In this document: positions 1 to 11,484 of the stretch, one piece after another
How the letters are laid out: every line of letters begins with the position of its first letter
Numbering within the stretch: the first letter of the stretch is position 1
Source of the DNA: Pyrrhoderma lamaoense
Lineage: Eukaryota > Basidiomycota > Agaricomycetes > Hymenochaetales > Hymenochaetaceae
Assembly (NCBI GenBank): GCA_002794735.1
Contig: NBAZ01000003.1
Location: 868,001-932,000, forward strand
Length of the DNA: 64,000 nt
Direction of reading: 5' to 3'
Notes under the pieces: model-generated
What the model was told of the DNA's origin: nothing
Databases searched by the model: none
What the model saw: the letters and a program-made list of their open reading frames with translations, nothing else
Position numbers and translations under genes: made by a program

Positions 1-370
1 AGCCTTTTCAAACTTGTGAGAAGAATTATCAAAGGAATCGATCAGCGAGAGTGCTGCTTCGTATTGTTCAGTCTGTAGAAGCAAGAAGAGCTTCGCTTGT
101 AAGGCATCCTCATCTTTCGAATCAAGTTTGAGAACTGAGAGAAAATGAGTATTGCAAAAAAAGCATGGGAGATAACGTGTATTACTCACTCTTATCGCAT
201 GTCTTCAGTGCATTCAGAAAGTGAGCCCCATCGACTTGGGTATAGAGAGTACGAAAATGTCGCGCTATCCTTGCTTCAGGACTGAGTTCCTTTTTTCCTG
301 ATTTTTTAATCAATTTTTTATTCGACTTTGTCGGTCTGGTTGAGACAGGACCTTTGCTCTGTGCAGGCAT
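1..370 (-). CDS. SRP72: Signal recognition particle subunit SRP72, N-terminal part
   Basis: This is the 5' end of a gene that runs off the left edge. Exon 1 is 190-370 with ATG at 370. A 55-base intron (135-189, GTGAGT..CAG) joins Asp-Lys to ILKLDSKDEDALQ, and exon 2 continues to base 1. The in-frame GTG upstream of the ATG is not needed as a start. After a Lys-rich leader come tetratricopeptide-like helices with LKTCDKIL, AKLFLLLQTEQYEAAL and HKFEKA, which match the start of SRP72 as I know it. SRP72 is a TPR scaffold of the S domain of the signal recognition particle and binds SRP68 and 7SL RNA during cotranslational targeting to the ER. Only about 105 residues are visible, so identification rests on these motifs. 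It is divergent from the pinin-like gene. Confidence 0.72.
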
Positions 371-495
371 GATCACGGGTAAAGACCAAGTCAGATGAGG
401 GCCGTGTGCGTTTCCCAGCTCGAGTGTCGATCACTGTTTCTGGTTGCATGTAACACTTTCAGTACAGTCCACGACGAGCACACACCAACACAACT
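371..495. promoter_or_regulatory. Short shared upstream region, SRP72 / pinin-like gene
   Basis: Only 125 bases separate the two divergent start codons, so both 5' leaders and core promoters must lie here or overlap the first exons. I see no clear TATA box. The role is inferred from position alone. Confidence 0.4.
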
Positions 496-1721
496 ATGTC
501 AACTGAAACGTGGGTTTTGACCTTGGCTTTTGTATGTATGATTCTTACCAGCTTTTTCAACAGACATCAACAAGAGGTGTCACCACCAGCAGGTGACGGC
601 GATTCAGCCATGCAGGATGTAACTCAAACAAAACCTACTCCGGCTCAGGCAGGCAACAGGCGTCCAAGGTTAGATTTGAGTGTTCTCGCGGGTGATGGTG
701 TGCGCGGGGAGCGCAAACGTGGTAAATCTATGTTTGGAGTACTTGTGAATACGTTGAACAAAGCAAAGGCTGAGGATAAGGAGCGAAATGCAAGTGAAGC
801 GGTAAGTAAAAATAACTAAAGTGGCTCTCATGCACATGGCGGTCAGATTGATACTGTTATTATAATAGGCAAAAAAAAGACAACTTATCGATCAAAGGTT
901 ACAGAATAAATTGAAAAAAGATGCTGATCTGGTCAGGCAGGTTGAAGAAGCGAAGAAAGATAAAATTACAGCTACTCGGAAGGAAGAAGAGCTTCAAGTA
1001 AAGGACTCTGTCGTACGTCTTAACCCTCTAGTTCATATATAAATATAGATTTATACATTTCCAACTGTTATACCGATCTCTAGTATAAGTTACGGCGAAC
1101 TCGTCTACCTCTACTTTCCAATTTCCTCCTCACGTCTGATGTCATACAACAAGGGGACGCAGACATGGATACTTCACAGCAGATACGAACAGTCGACGTG
1201 CTACCGCCACGATCACATCCTCCTCCATTATACTACCTTCCATCGATTCTGACCCCAGAACAAGAGGCTTTCATAGCTCGACGGAAGGCTCAGGTATGTC
1301 TGGAGTACATCGAGGCTTTATAATCCGTATAAACTCTCATTATATCTGATAGGTAAAAGAAGCTGCAGAGAACGAATGGGAATCTTTCAAAAACGATCGG
1401 TCGGCTGGCGTAGAGGAAATAATGAATCTACGTCAGAAGGTTAATACGATACAGAAACAACAAGAAAATGAAACTGAGGGTATGTAAACCTGTTATGATC
1501 CATTTAACATCTTTTCCGATCAAAGAACGACCACAGATATCAAAAGTCCAACTAAGGATAATATCATGGATGTGGATGAAGGTAGGACAGATGGAAGCAG
1601 GCGCGCAGAAGTCAAAGAAGAGTCAGCTCCCGGGACGATGATGCTGTTGAGTACTAGATTAATATCTATTATATCATTTGTGTTTTTTGGTACCTTGTAT
1701 TTTGTACATTTTAATTTCTAA
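496..1721 (+). CDS. Pinin/SDK/MemA-domain nuclear protein
   Basis: Proposed exons are 496-509, 564-801, 869-1012, 1084-1293, 1353-1479 and 1537 to about 1721. The core carries RGKSMFGVLVNTLNKAK, then a charged helix (QRLQNKLKKDADLVRQVEEA), then PPLYYLPSILTPEQEAF. This order is typical of the pinin/SDK/MemA domain found in exon-junction and splicing-associated nuclear proteins. The bases 510-563 (GTGGGT..CAACAG, 54 bases, no stop) read as a hydrophobic stretch if kept. I treat them as intron 1 because a nuclear protein should not carry that segment. The 3' end is unsure. The frame used gives a hydrophobic tail ending at TAA 1719-1721, while another frame ends DDDAVEY with TAG at 1655-1657, which looks more natural but needs a frame change. 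Confidence 0.65.
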
Positions 1722-1774
1722 ACCATTTTTATACGTGCGCGCTTAACAACTGCAAATTACATTACAAATCATAA

Positions 1775-1856
1775 GCCCTTATAGCTCAGTGGTAGAGCGT
1801 GCCACTCGTATTGTTATGAAATGGTAAGGTCGGTTGTTCAATCCAGCCTGGGGGCA
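1775..1856 (+). tRNA. tRNA-Thr (anticodon CGT) with a 10-base intron
   Basis: The 82-base sequence folds into a full cloverleaf. The acceptor stem GCCCTTA pairs with TGGGGGC, with discriminator A at 1856. The D stem is GCTC/GAGC, and the anticodon stem TGCCA pairs with TGGTA. The T stem is GGTTG/CAGCC around loop TTCAATC, with variable loop AGGTC. The anticodon CGT lies at 1807-1809. Ten extra bases (1811-1820) follow position 37, the canonical place for a nuclear tRNA intron. CGT reads the Thr codon ACG. The G:T pairs in the acceptor stem are acceptable. Confidence 0.9.
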
Positions 1857-1861
1857 AACTC

Positions 1862-1866
1862 TTTTT
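1862..1866 (+). terminator. RNA polymerase III T-run terminator
   Basis: A run of five T lies six bases after the tRNA 3' end, the usual polymerase III stop signal. Confidence 0.7.
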
Positions 1867-2670
1867 CTTCCTCCTTAATCACCTACCAGATAAATATCTT
1901 TTTATAGTACAATTTGTATCCAAGTAAATATCAATATGCATTATAGTTAAAAGAATGCCACGAGAAGTTTGCGACTGTAGCACCTATACTTCTTTTATGA
2001 TCTAGTATAGATGCCGTACAAAAGCCTTGTATAAATGGATGATGTTTCTTATACTGAGGCTGCTAAGGCCCATCGCTTACACGCCGATCAGATTTTGTGT
2101 AGTTTATCATAAATGTGAGACGTCTGAAGACGAATACGGGCGACGATAGCGATATAGTACTAAGTCACTTTACATATCATTAGCACGGTAAACAGCAGCG
2201 TAAATTTGAATCATGGAACTTAAACAATTACAAATTTAATTCAGGGAAGAGACACTCATAAGCTCGTTCCAAAAAAAAAACAGAAAGCTGGTTTGAATGA
2301 CTTCTGCTGTATGTCTTACATGTTTTGATCGAAGATGTAACGATAACAACTTCATTATCCCTCTTATCCCTCTTATTCTTTTTCTGGTGTCTTAAAATGG
2401 GACTATTCAAACCGTTACCGTTGTTTAAGGCAATCAAAAGGCCAATACGACAAGTAGTGCTAGGGCTTGTGCTCTGGCCCATAGCCCAAAGCGGTGTTGA
2501 AATATATGGCCCAATACGGTTACGCTTGAGTATTCGCGAAGATATAAAAGGCCTATTACAATGAAGTGGTTTCTCCCACTTACCACCATCAACATACTGA
2601 ACCTTTGGAATTTAAATCCTGAATACCATCATCCGGACCCATTCTTCATTTTTCTTATCTCGAGTAAATC
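1867..2670. other. Intergenic, no gene recognised
   Basis: About 800 AT-rich bases. Two overlapping short frames on opposite strands near 2228-2564 lack ATG starts or recognisable sequence. I see no RNA gene or repeat. Confidence 0.5.
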
Positions 2671-3897
2671 ATGTACTCAATTGCCGCAGACCAAACATTC
2701 GCCCTATCTCCTAACACAAACGACTCAATGGGTATGAGATCGATATGGTCTGCCACCTCCCTTACCCATACTTTTGGGAGCCAAGTCAACTTCGCATCAA
2801 TTGATTGGGACTTTAACACGTTCATGCTCGAAGTTGAAGCTGCCCAGACCACATCGCAATTCAACACTATAACCACGTACGTTCATGAGGTTATTCCTCT
2901 ACAACACCCGCGTCCTGAACGACGCGCCGCGCATATGCTCGCTGTTGAGAAGTTTGAACAAGTAAGACGCGTCCTTTTTTTTCTTATCATCGTCAGGATC
3001 TTTTTATCTGACAATCGCTTCGTGTTTCGCGTGTTAGGACGCGTTGATGATGGATGGATCGAAGAACATGGACCACATCGAATGGATACCATCCTGGGTA
3101 CCGCGTCTTATGCCTACTGATGTCTACGCACAGGCGTTACGAGTATTCTCCCAGTTACGCAACGTGCTGTCGGATCGAATCGTCAAACGGGAGAGCTATC
3201 CCAACAACCACCTGAGCCCATCAGAAAGCCAGTCTTCTACGCGCCCCCGATATGGGATCAAAAGCCACTCCCCCAATCGCCAGAGTGGCCACCACGCGCT
3301 CCTAGCGCACATGAATTAGAGCCACCGCGAGCAATCCTAGCTCTTCGAAAGTTGATGAGAGATGGACATATGACGGAACAACAAGAAAAATCCCAAGTGG
3401 TTTCATCCGAAAGGGAAGAGAAAGACACAGCATCTTGGTTGAACGAGCAGCGATACGTACCTCCCACACAAACACCAAAGATCGATATGATGTCTATAGG
3501 CTCCAGTCAGACGCCTACTGCATCGGAGAGGTCTATCTGCCAAACACCAGAGGACGAGTACGAACTCTTCACCGACAGTGAGGAGGATATTGATGATTCT
3601 GACTTCGATTACGGAGATCTAGACAGCACAGGATCGACTTCGGACGATGAAGAGGGTTACTGGACGGCGAGTGAAGACTTTGACTCGGAAAGTGATTACG
3701 AGGATCTGCGAAGGACAGGCTATGATAACAAGAGGAAAGCTAGACGATTCTCTCCTACTTTTGAACGTGCCATTGACAGAGAGGACGGTCCCGAGCTTGA
3801 ACTACATTGGACTTCCGATATGCCGATGGACGCTATCACCTACATTTTATCCAAGGAGGTCGAGCTTCGACAGAGGTTTGCTAATCGCGCACTTTGA
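2671..3897 (+). CDS. Unrecognised protein with an acidic C-terminal half
   Basis: I do not recognise this gene. Exon 1 is 2671-2961, ATG to FEQ. An intron at 2962-3037 (GTAAGA..GTTAG) leads to exon 2, which begins DALMMDG and carries IEWIPSWVPRLMPTDV. In that frame translation stops at 3319. From about 3120 the next frame is open to 3897 and looks coding: it is rich in proline (QQPPEPIRKPVFYAPP) and then strongly acidic with many Ser, Asp and Glu (DSEEDIDDSDFDYGDLD). One missing base between about 3100 and 3190 would join the two into one protein of roughly 380 residues, as seen in other genes here. Alternatives are an unrecognised intron or two separate genes. No membrane segment or signal peptide is evident. 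Confidence 0.45.
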
Positions 3898-4430
3898 TTG
3901 GCCGTATGCCGACCCCTTATGACAAGCACGAGTGTATATTACCGCTTTCCTTGCTATACTCTACCAAACGATCACTCCATAACACACGATGAAGAAGCAA
4001 GACAGGTATCGCTAACTGTATAAAACATTCAGCAATTTCGAAAGCCATGCTAGCTTCGAGAGCTACCCGGCTGAATATACCTAGAAGGAGAAAGCAAGTG
4101 AATCGTGGGTACCATACCGTACATACCTAAATCCCGCAACCGAGACAACGTCTTTACTCCCTCAGTAATCAGGAAACACTGATCCAAAAAGCCACTCTGG
4201 CTCTACCTTCGGAATCCCCCATCTTACTCACCTGTAGCATACTCATTCACTACTAGCTTAAAAAAGATTATGGCCAATGCGTAGATTGTGAGATTTATCC
4301 TCAATCTTGTTTGAGCCGAATGTAAAAAATGTATTTTTACCTTTTGGAGGTCATGTATACTCTGTAGATAAAAGCTGTTGATCATTGGATCGCATTAAAT
4401 GGATACAAAAACTTGGAACTACACATAAAT
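3898..4430. other. Convergent intergenic region
   Basis: About 530 bases between the 3' ends of the acidic-protein gene and the carrier gene. No coding or RNA signal is recognised. It presumably holds both 3' UTRs. Confidence 0.5.
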
Positions 4431-6133
4431 CTAGACACCGGTTGACTTCAATAAAAATTCTAAGAACGATTATTAGTTGCAACTTGAAGTAAAAGTATCA
4501 GAAGTAGGCAAACCTCTAGTTAATTCAAAGGCACCAAAGGTTGCACCCGCAGCTGGGATGCTGATAAGATATTTTGATATCATAAATCTTAATTCTTAAT
4601 ATATTATATGAATTAATACCTTCTTAGTACTGTAAATTTGGGGATTAGATTTTCAACATATTAGATAATAACACGATGTGACGCACATGACGGAGATAAT
4701 CCTCGGAATAACCCAGAACTAACGTAAATTAACGATTAATAACAACGGCTATGAAGAAGTGAATGTAACATACTATCCACTTTCCGCAACAATAGCCCTA
4801 AATTCGCGAGCGATGTACTGCACTGGAGTTCCGGTCGGCGGTGTAGCTCTAAGCTGGACACGCGACTTTATTACATCTATATTAAGAATGTTATCTTCAA
4901 GATCCAGGATCAGTGCGGTGGGCATACCAAGTGGGTAGCAAGCTAACCAGTAGGATATCTATGATTTAAAAATGTAAACTGTTAGGCAGAGCTCTCTCTA
5001 CATCAGAGCATACGTACTCCACCACAAGAGCCACTTGCTAAGAGGGCCCAGACAGGAAGATGTTGATCAGGATAACGTGCTCTGAAGTTACGCTTAGCAA
5101 ATTCAAATCCTAAAACATGTACGTTTTAATTTATAGTTTCAGACTGATTTGAAACTGTAACTGACCAGTATAGAATCTTTGGGATTGATAGGCATAAGAT
5201 CTTCTTGTCAGTAATTCTTTACGCGGTCACTAGACAGTTGAAGATTACCCTGCATAAGCCGGAATCTCACGAAAGACAGTTATCTAAGGACATTCAGAAT
5301 ATCAGAAAGATTCATCGATGCGGGTAGGGTAAGTAAGAGTAGATACCCAGAAACCGCGCATGATGCCCTTTCGGAAGCCCCATTGCGACCACATCTCGCT
5401 GAAGATAGTCCTCAATCTCTTATCCGTCGCGTCGCCATACTGTCCTTGCATCCGAACTTTGAACATCTCCACTAATCATACGATACTATTAGTAGAGAAA
5501 AACATCAATTCATCAAATTTTCAATTGTGTCTACCTGGGCTTGCTAAGACTGAGTTTATGGCACCCGCCATAGCTCCAGCTGCAGCGATTTCCTTCAAGG
5601 ATAGTTCCGGGAACGGGGAAATTATGCGTTTGGAAACGGCATAAGAAGTAAAGAGAAGCGAGTTTACTCCTGCAATACCGATGAGAGGACTTGCCATTCC
5701 TTGATTTTTTGACATGCATCAGACATCTAGTGATAAGCCGCTTAAGAGGGGAAGAGTACCTTTCCACAGCGCAAGAACTCCCTCCCTCCTTAAAGTTTGT
5801 GTAAGAATGTCCATAGGACCTCTCTACATGGCTTTAGTAGCAATAAAATATATGAAAGTACCTGTACCCACAAACATTCCCTCTAACAATCATCATGTCA
5901 TGAATTGGAAAGGAATGTAAAAGCGGGTCAGCCACATACTTGGGGCAATCTGTGCACGAGTCTTTATAGTATCTAGTGGTTGTCCGACAAGCACTTGGGC
6001 AGCACCACCTTTTATATGTTGGGCTCAGAGATGATTTTGCTACATTTCTGATAGCTTACTCACCGACACTACCAGCGATAAGCTCGTTTATGGTGCTCGG
6101 ATGCCATATAGTGTCGAAAATCCCGTGGCCCAT
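4431..6133 (-). CDS. Mitochondrial carrier (SLC25), YMC1/carnitine-acylcarnitine-like
   Basis: Fifteen exons splice to a 297-residue frame with every junction in phase: 6064-6133, 5940-6008, 5868-5882, 5760-5819, 5535-5699, 5347-5471, 5249-5283, 5166-5176, 5018-5109, 4928-4958, 4774-4876, 4687-4718, 4620-4629, 4514-4560, 4431-4459. The three carrier repeats each show a PxDxxKxR-type signature: QPLDTIKTRAQ, SPVEMFKVRMQ and YPLDVIKSRVQ. Repeat endings such as GLFRGLSPSLLRSIPAAG are also seen. The length is standard for the family. Inner mitochondrial membrane location and metabolite exchange follow from the family. The substrate is inferred only from overall likeness to YMC1-type and acylcarnitine carriers. 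The start MGHGIFDTIW is the first ATG in frame and has an A-rich context. Exons of 10, 11 and 15 bases are unusual and would be missed by most gene callers. Confidence 0.9.
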
Positions 6134-7467
6134 TTTTTTCACTTGTATTTCTTGGAGTATGTACTTTATGCCTTACACCTTTTTTATACAAGTACTGTGT
6201 ACAGGGTATGAGCTCGCTGACTCTGAAGAGTAAGATTCACCATAAGTTGCAGTAACAGTGTCAAGGCGCGACTTTCGCGTCATTTTACGCTTATTTTCTT
6301 GGTCTTTACCGCATTCACCATGACATCCACGTCAGACAAGTAAAAGAAGGGGGTAAAAGGGGGAGGTAAAGATATAGCAAAGGTATCTGACTAGAAGCCG
6401 TCCGTAAATTGGCTTGCGCTTTAGAAGGCATGTATGTCCAATGGTTTTGTAGTGGTCGAGAAAGAATGGTAGCTCTTGTTGATTTATTATTGGACTATAC
6501 GGAAAATCAGCAAATCAAATGGTGCTGAAAGATACTATTCATCGCAAAGAAAAGGGGACAGAGGCTAGAGAATGTAGGGAATACGGTAAGTAGGAAGCAG
6601 TAAATTAAACATGAAAATTCGAGTTTTATCTCGTATGCATACATCTTTGACCAAAATAGCCATTTGATCTGAGTCAAGTACTAATCAGAGTGTCCTGAAG
6701 CTGTTGGATATCTCAATAATATGCCACTCAGAGATGTCGACTATACAGAAGAATAGTTATTGCATATATCTTAGTGGCAAGATGTCTGACAATGATTGAT
6801 GTTATATAGACCGGGAAGATATCTCTCGTGAGTATTGATTGGTGTCGGTTCTGCATCCTCGTCAGGGTGAGCTAGTTCAGCTTATCACTATGGCATAATC
6901 ACAATGGATGGATATGCGCGACAGTGAGCACGAGTAGGTGATCATTGCATACTGTTACCAGTAGTAATCTACTTTAGACGGTATCTCATCCGGAACTGTC
7001 TCTGACTCTAAGACTTAATACCAAGTTAAACTGTTGCTAGATCAATATTACTCTCTTTTCCAACATCTACTGTCAGAATTTTCACAGTAGTTAGTTTTTC
7101 AAGACAGAAACAGAGTGATACCTTGGTATATGTACGAGTAAGCAGGTCATCAAAAGAAAGAGTACTAGTCTGGGATGCATAGTATAGAAGGCGACACCAA
7201 TGCAGTAACTACAACCCCAAACTAACCGTTGATTATAGTGTGATGGAGTGGATAAGTGATACGTACTAACTAGGAAGATTATCATGATCATAGGGATTAA
7301 TCACTGTCCCCCTTTTACTTGATATGTGAAGTCACCGTTTCGATTCATTATAAGAGGGTTTGACCGTAGTGGAGGATTTGATTTTGTAATAGTCGTCGAT
7401 CATTCTGACAAGTGCTTACTGACAACGGAAACATAACTTGTATCATCTCCTCCATTCTCGGATTTTC
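6134..7467. other. Divergent intergenic region, no gene recognised
   Basis: About 1.3 kb between the carrier and VanZ-like start codons. A short hydrophobic frame at 7091-7291 (-) has no recognisable family and is not called. Confidence 0.5.
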
Positions 7468-8622
7468 ATGTTTGGTCTAACTTCGGGACGTCGTCAATCG
7501 ACACGAGATGGAGTACACTCAAAATCGCCACGTAAATTGACAAAGCGTCTTGTCAAAACGCTAATGCGTTCTCATAAGTTCAGGCTACCAAAGTATGACT
7601 TACCACTGCGATTAAGACCTGTGAGTACCCTATGTTCTTTATCTCTTGCTCAGGTGTTGGAAAGATCTTACAGAAAGTAACAGTGGTTCGTTGTGCTCAC
7701 AGCGGTCGTAATGCTAGTACTAGCGTTCTTCGGGTTTACAAGATCATCTCGCGCACTTCCTCTCAATGAACAGATCATCCACCTTGTGTGTCTGTGTCTC
7801 GCCACAATAGTCTTCTACTTTATATTTGACGTGGATGAGTAAGTCACTTGATTGTAGCATCCATTGAACCACTTTTCATAATTTGACAAACGAATACTCC
7901 TTATTCAACTAAGAGAAGCACGGAGAATATGGATCTGGCGCCATGCTCCGCTCATACTTACTGGTTCAGTCTGCTTTTTCATTGGAGGGGTTCTAAGCGA
8001 GTTTATACAATCACTTCTACCCGTGAGCCATTTTACTCAAAGTCAACATACCTCAAAATCAAAGGGACTTATACATACACTCTATAATAGTACAGGGAAC
8101 TAGAATTGAGTAACATCGCTGTAAGTTCGGCATTATTATTGACTGTGTATCGTACTAAATCATAATTGACATCAACTCTCTCAGGCAAATCTCATAGGCT
8201 CTGCTATAGGCCTCTGGACGGCATATTATCTGGAGAAGTATTACAGGCATCGTAGAGAGGTTCGTTCTCAGTCCGTGCTTGTCAGACTGGATAATATATG
8301 TTCTAAATTTACCACCTAGATTGCTCGACTGTACAGGCCAGTCTCTTTGGACCCTGGTGATTCGGAGCGATCGAGCTCAGAAGAAGACGATGATTTGAGA
8401 GGGACATTGCTTTTACCCACTCATCACGAACCAACGCGAACGGTCTCAAACAAAGATTCTAACCGTATACGACTAGGGGATGTCTGGGATGAAAGAGAAG
8501 AACTCTTTGGCATTGGCGATAGTGATGGCGATGATGAAAGTCCAGTAGGCCCTCGTCTACCTACGTCTCCTCATGCATCAACCCAGGTACAAGGTCCAAA
8601 AATTGTAGTGACAAACTCCTAA
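7468..8622 (+). CDS. VanZ-like domain membrane protein
   Basis: Exons 7468-7620, 7684-7838, 7914-8022, 8091-8120, 8185-8259 and 8320-8622 join in frame to 274 residues. A basic N-terminus precedes RLRPWFVVLTAVVMLVLAFF (first membrane segment). Then come LPLNEQIIHLVCLCLATIVF, a third segment around PLILTGSVCFFIGGVLSEF, and NIAANLIGSAIGLWTAYYLE. The His in the second segment and the last repeat-like segment fit the VanZ-like fold. The C-terminal 100 residues are acidic and Ser-rich and probably cytosolic. VanZ was first described in bacterial teicoplanin resistance. The fungal members have no established function that I can name, so no role is assigned. Confidence 0.75.
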
Positions 8623-8842
8623 CTACCAGTATGCCCTGGCCGGTTAAGTTTTATTATGTAATCCATTTTTCTTAGAGGGGATTGTGTTGGATGAATAGAA
8701 TTTGTAACCATATTAGCTATGTTATTTGAATGTCTATGAGAATATCTGTTTTCTTCATTTTATAACCAAGAAAAAAGGAATGGGAGGTTAACTGCACGCC
8801 TGAGTCAGGACCTTTTTGGTCCATCTTATTCCAAGATTATGA

Positions 8843-11057
8843 TCAACTTTGAGCATCATCTGATATCTCTAAGACATTTTTAGAGAGATTCTCCAGCATA
8901 TCCTGGGCCTCTTCAATCTCTTGTTCTCGCCTCTCTGCCAACTTCTTCAATCCTTCGCATGTTTCTTCAGGTACAATGCACACTTGCTTTTGCAATACAT
9001 CTTCAAGTGAGTCACGCATATCACGTTCAAGCCCTTCACCAACGCGCTTGAATGCTCCCCACCATGAGACGCGTGCACGCTCCCAATTGCCTATAGCCCA
9101 TCGTATTCCTAGAAGAGCCCCTAAGGCACTAAAAGTTGCACCACCCGCGGCATCAAGAGTCTCAAACGCGACGAGAATGGCTCCTCCCGAAGCGGAAACA
9201 GCAGAAGAAAGGAATGAGGTGATCAGGGCCCGTTGTGCAGAGAGGTGGAGCGTTCTGGTTGCATATGAAAGTTGAGTAAGGCGGGATCGGATAGGAGTCA
9301 GAAGTGCTGGCGGAGGAGGAGCAGAAGCCATGTGAGGTTTTGAAGGTAATGAAGAAGACGATGTTATGGGCAGTAGAGGGGATGCCTTGATTTGGGAAAG
9401 ATAGTTGTTAAGAACAGAAGAGTGAAATGTTAGTGGTAGAGAAGCAAGCAAGGAATCACATCGGCTGATCAGTTGAGATTGAAGAGATGATAGTTTTCCT
9501 GTATTATAAATAAGCTGAGGATTATCATCAGTATATTCACATTTCCGACTTATTTCTGGAATAGCTTCATACGTACATCATTTTCGAATTCTCTTGAAAA
9601 CGCTCGATCGACGGTACTGTCAATCTTTGAGCTCACTTCATCTACAGCGAAAGGTAGACGCCAAAAATTTAAACTGTCCACTGCAGGCTTTAGTTCAGCA
9701 GACGCTTTGTGCACACCTGAGGCGATCTTATTTTGTCCGTCGTTTTCAGAAAGCGATGAACTCACATCAGTTCCGAGTATTTCGACTATAGCTTTCTCCT
9801 TTTCTTCTAGTGCACTCTCATGAAGGATACTAGCATTCGCCTTGACACCAAGAACTTCAGATTTTGCTCCGTGGAGTATCTTTTCACAGCAACCCAAAGT
9901 GTACTTCATAAGAGCTTTTAATCTGTCATCATGCAGTTGCCTCACTCCTAACGAGACAGCTCGGTTTAATTCTTGCAGAAGAGCAGTGAACCCAGAAGCA
10001 AGAAGATCTTCTTGGTAAACTTGGACTGCACTTGCAGATGAAGGATCTGAAGCCAGCATCCTGCTACCTCGCATAGCACGGGCGAAATCAACAAAGAATA
10101 CGCGAGACGGGTCGAATCCATAAGCCTTTGCGACATTATTGCGTAACTTTTCGATTGATGGGGACTTGGAATCAAATGCACCATCCATAATTAATATTGC
10201 ATGAGTACTGTGCGACTGCTGCGTAGTAACTTGAGGTGAGAGAGAAAACGATGAGGTAACAAATATGGGGATGTCCGCGAGAAGATACCGTAAAGGAGGC
10301 TTAGCCGAATATGATTCTTCCAGTATCAGCGATTCCTTGAATCGAGTGAAAAACGGGGAAGGGAGTGGAGTCCTACTTGATCCTGGTATACAGGAATCTG
10401 GGTGTCTATGATAAACAGTTTTAGACCCTTGAGATTCAAGATAAAGTCACACTTACTCATAGCAAACATAATTTCTACCACGCACACTTTTTTCTCGACT
10501 GTTTATAGAATCTCTCAATTCATTGTCAGAGGATAGTGGATTGTCGAGTAACAAAGTAACAAGGTCATATGCCGAACTTGACTTGGAAGAGTTATCTAGC
10601 TGTTGAACTAGAGCCAATAGTCAAAGGATTGATTCCTTGATGAGTGATGTATGGCACACACACCAGAAACCCGCACTCTACTCTCCGAACCTTCCGTTGG
10701 TTGTAAAATCGCATGGTGTATCTCCAATAAATCTGCAATATTCTGATCGAATTGTAAGCGTGAGATGTATTTCAAGGTTTTATTAGCAGCTTCTAGATGA
10801 TCAATGCCTTTTGGAGGTGATGCAGCTACGGAGTTTTGTTGAGTGGAGATGGATGCATTGCCTGAAGAGATGGACCTAAGAGAATTCTTATAACGAGTAG
10901 ATCTAGTAGCTCTGAAGAATATCGATTTAGAGTGTAATGAGCGCCTTGTAAAGGAAGCAGGTAAGCTTCTTGCTCTATATCTGACCGTGCAGGATATTAA
11001 TCGAGGCGGAGTTGGGCTCATGAACATCGTATGCCGCTGCCGACATGCAAAGCTCAT
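8843..11057 (-). CDS. Mitochondrial protein, Mmc1-like
   Basis: Four exons (10664-11057, 10457-10607, 9573-10405, 8843-9498) splice in phase to 677 residues. The N-terminus is rich in Arg and Ser without acids (RRSLHSKSIFFRATRS) and looks like a mitochondrial presequence. The middle carries HAILIMDGAFDSKSP and a long helical part with RAVSLGVRQLHDDRLKA. The C-terminal part has a Gly/Ala hydrophobic stretch (SGGAILVAFETLDAAGGATF), then RWAIGNWERARVSWWGAF and a coiled coil. This resembles Mmc1-type fungal mitochondrial proteins as I remember them, but I cannot confirm it by search. For intron 3 the donor used is GTATGA (9572) rather than the GTACGT four bases upstream, because only that donor keeps the frame. 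Confidence 0.5.
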
Positions 11058-11484
11058 TTAATGGACATTAGAGTCGATCTCGTCTATCAAGGAATACTTC
11101 CAAAATTAGTAATTCTATATCGGCGTGAATGCTAATCCGACAGCGGTTAGGAAAGTGATTTCACATATCCATGAATGGAGGAGTCCAAAGTTATCAATTA
11201 TTACATGTACGCTACTGAAACTATGGTGCTTTCCAGTAACTAGTCAGGTCTATTCGGGTGCTATTGACCCTCTTGTTTCATGCGATATTGTGAATCATAT
11301 TATAATTAAGAAGGGAAAGCAACGTTGTACACAGCCGTTCTCCGGCCGACTAGTACTTAGCTCAACTTCAATCCACCCTCACCATTCAGCTGTCACCACC
11401 AGTACATTCCTGCCTATTGATACACTCACTGCTTTCCCCTTCTCCTTCGCTCCGACTCTCTTTCGTTGCCGTGAAGTCAAAGAA
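11058..11484. promoter_or_regulatory. Divergent upstream region, Mmc1-like / DUF4336 genes
   Basis: 427 bases between two start codons. A CT-rich stretch before 11485 is typical of fungal promoters and leaders. Role inferred from position. Confidence 0.35.

Noticed and set aside
2228..2564. Overlapping frames on both strands, one hydrophobic
   Set aside because: They begin with non-ATG codons, mirror each other on opposite strands and match no family I know.
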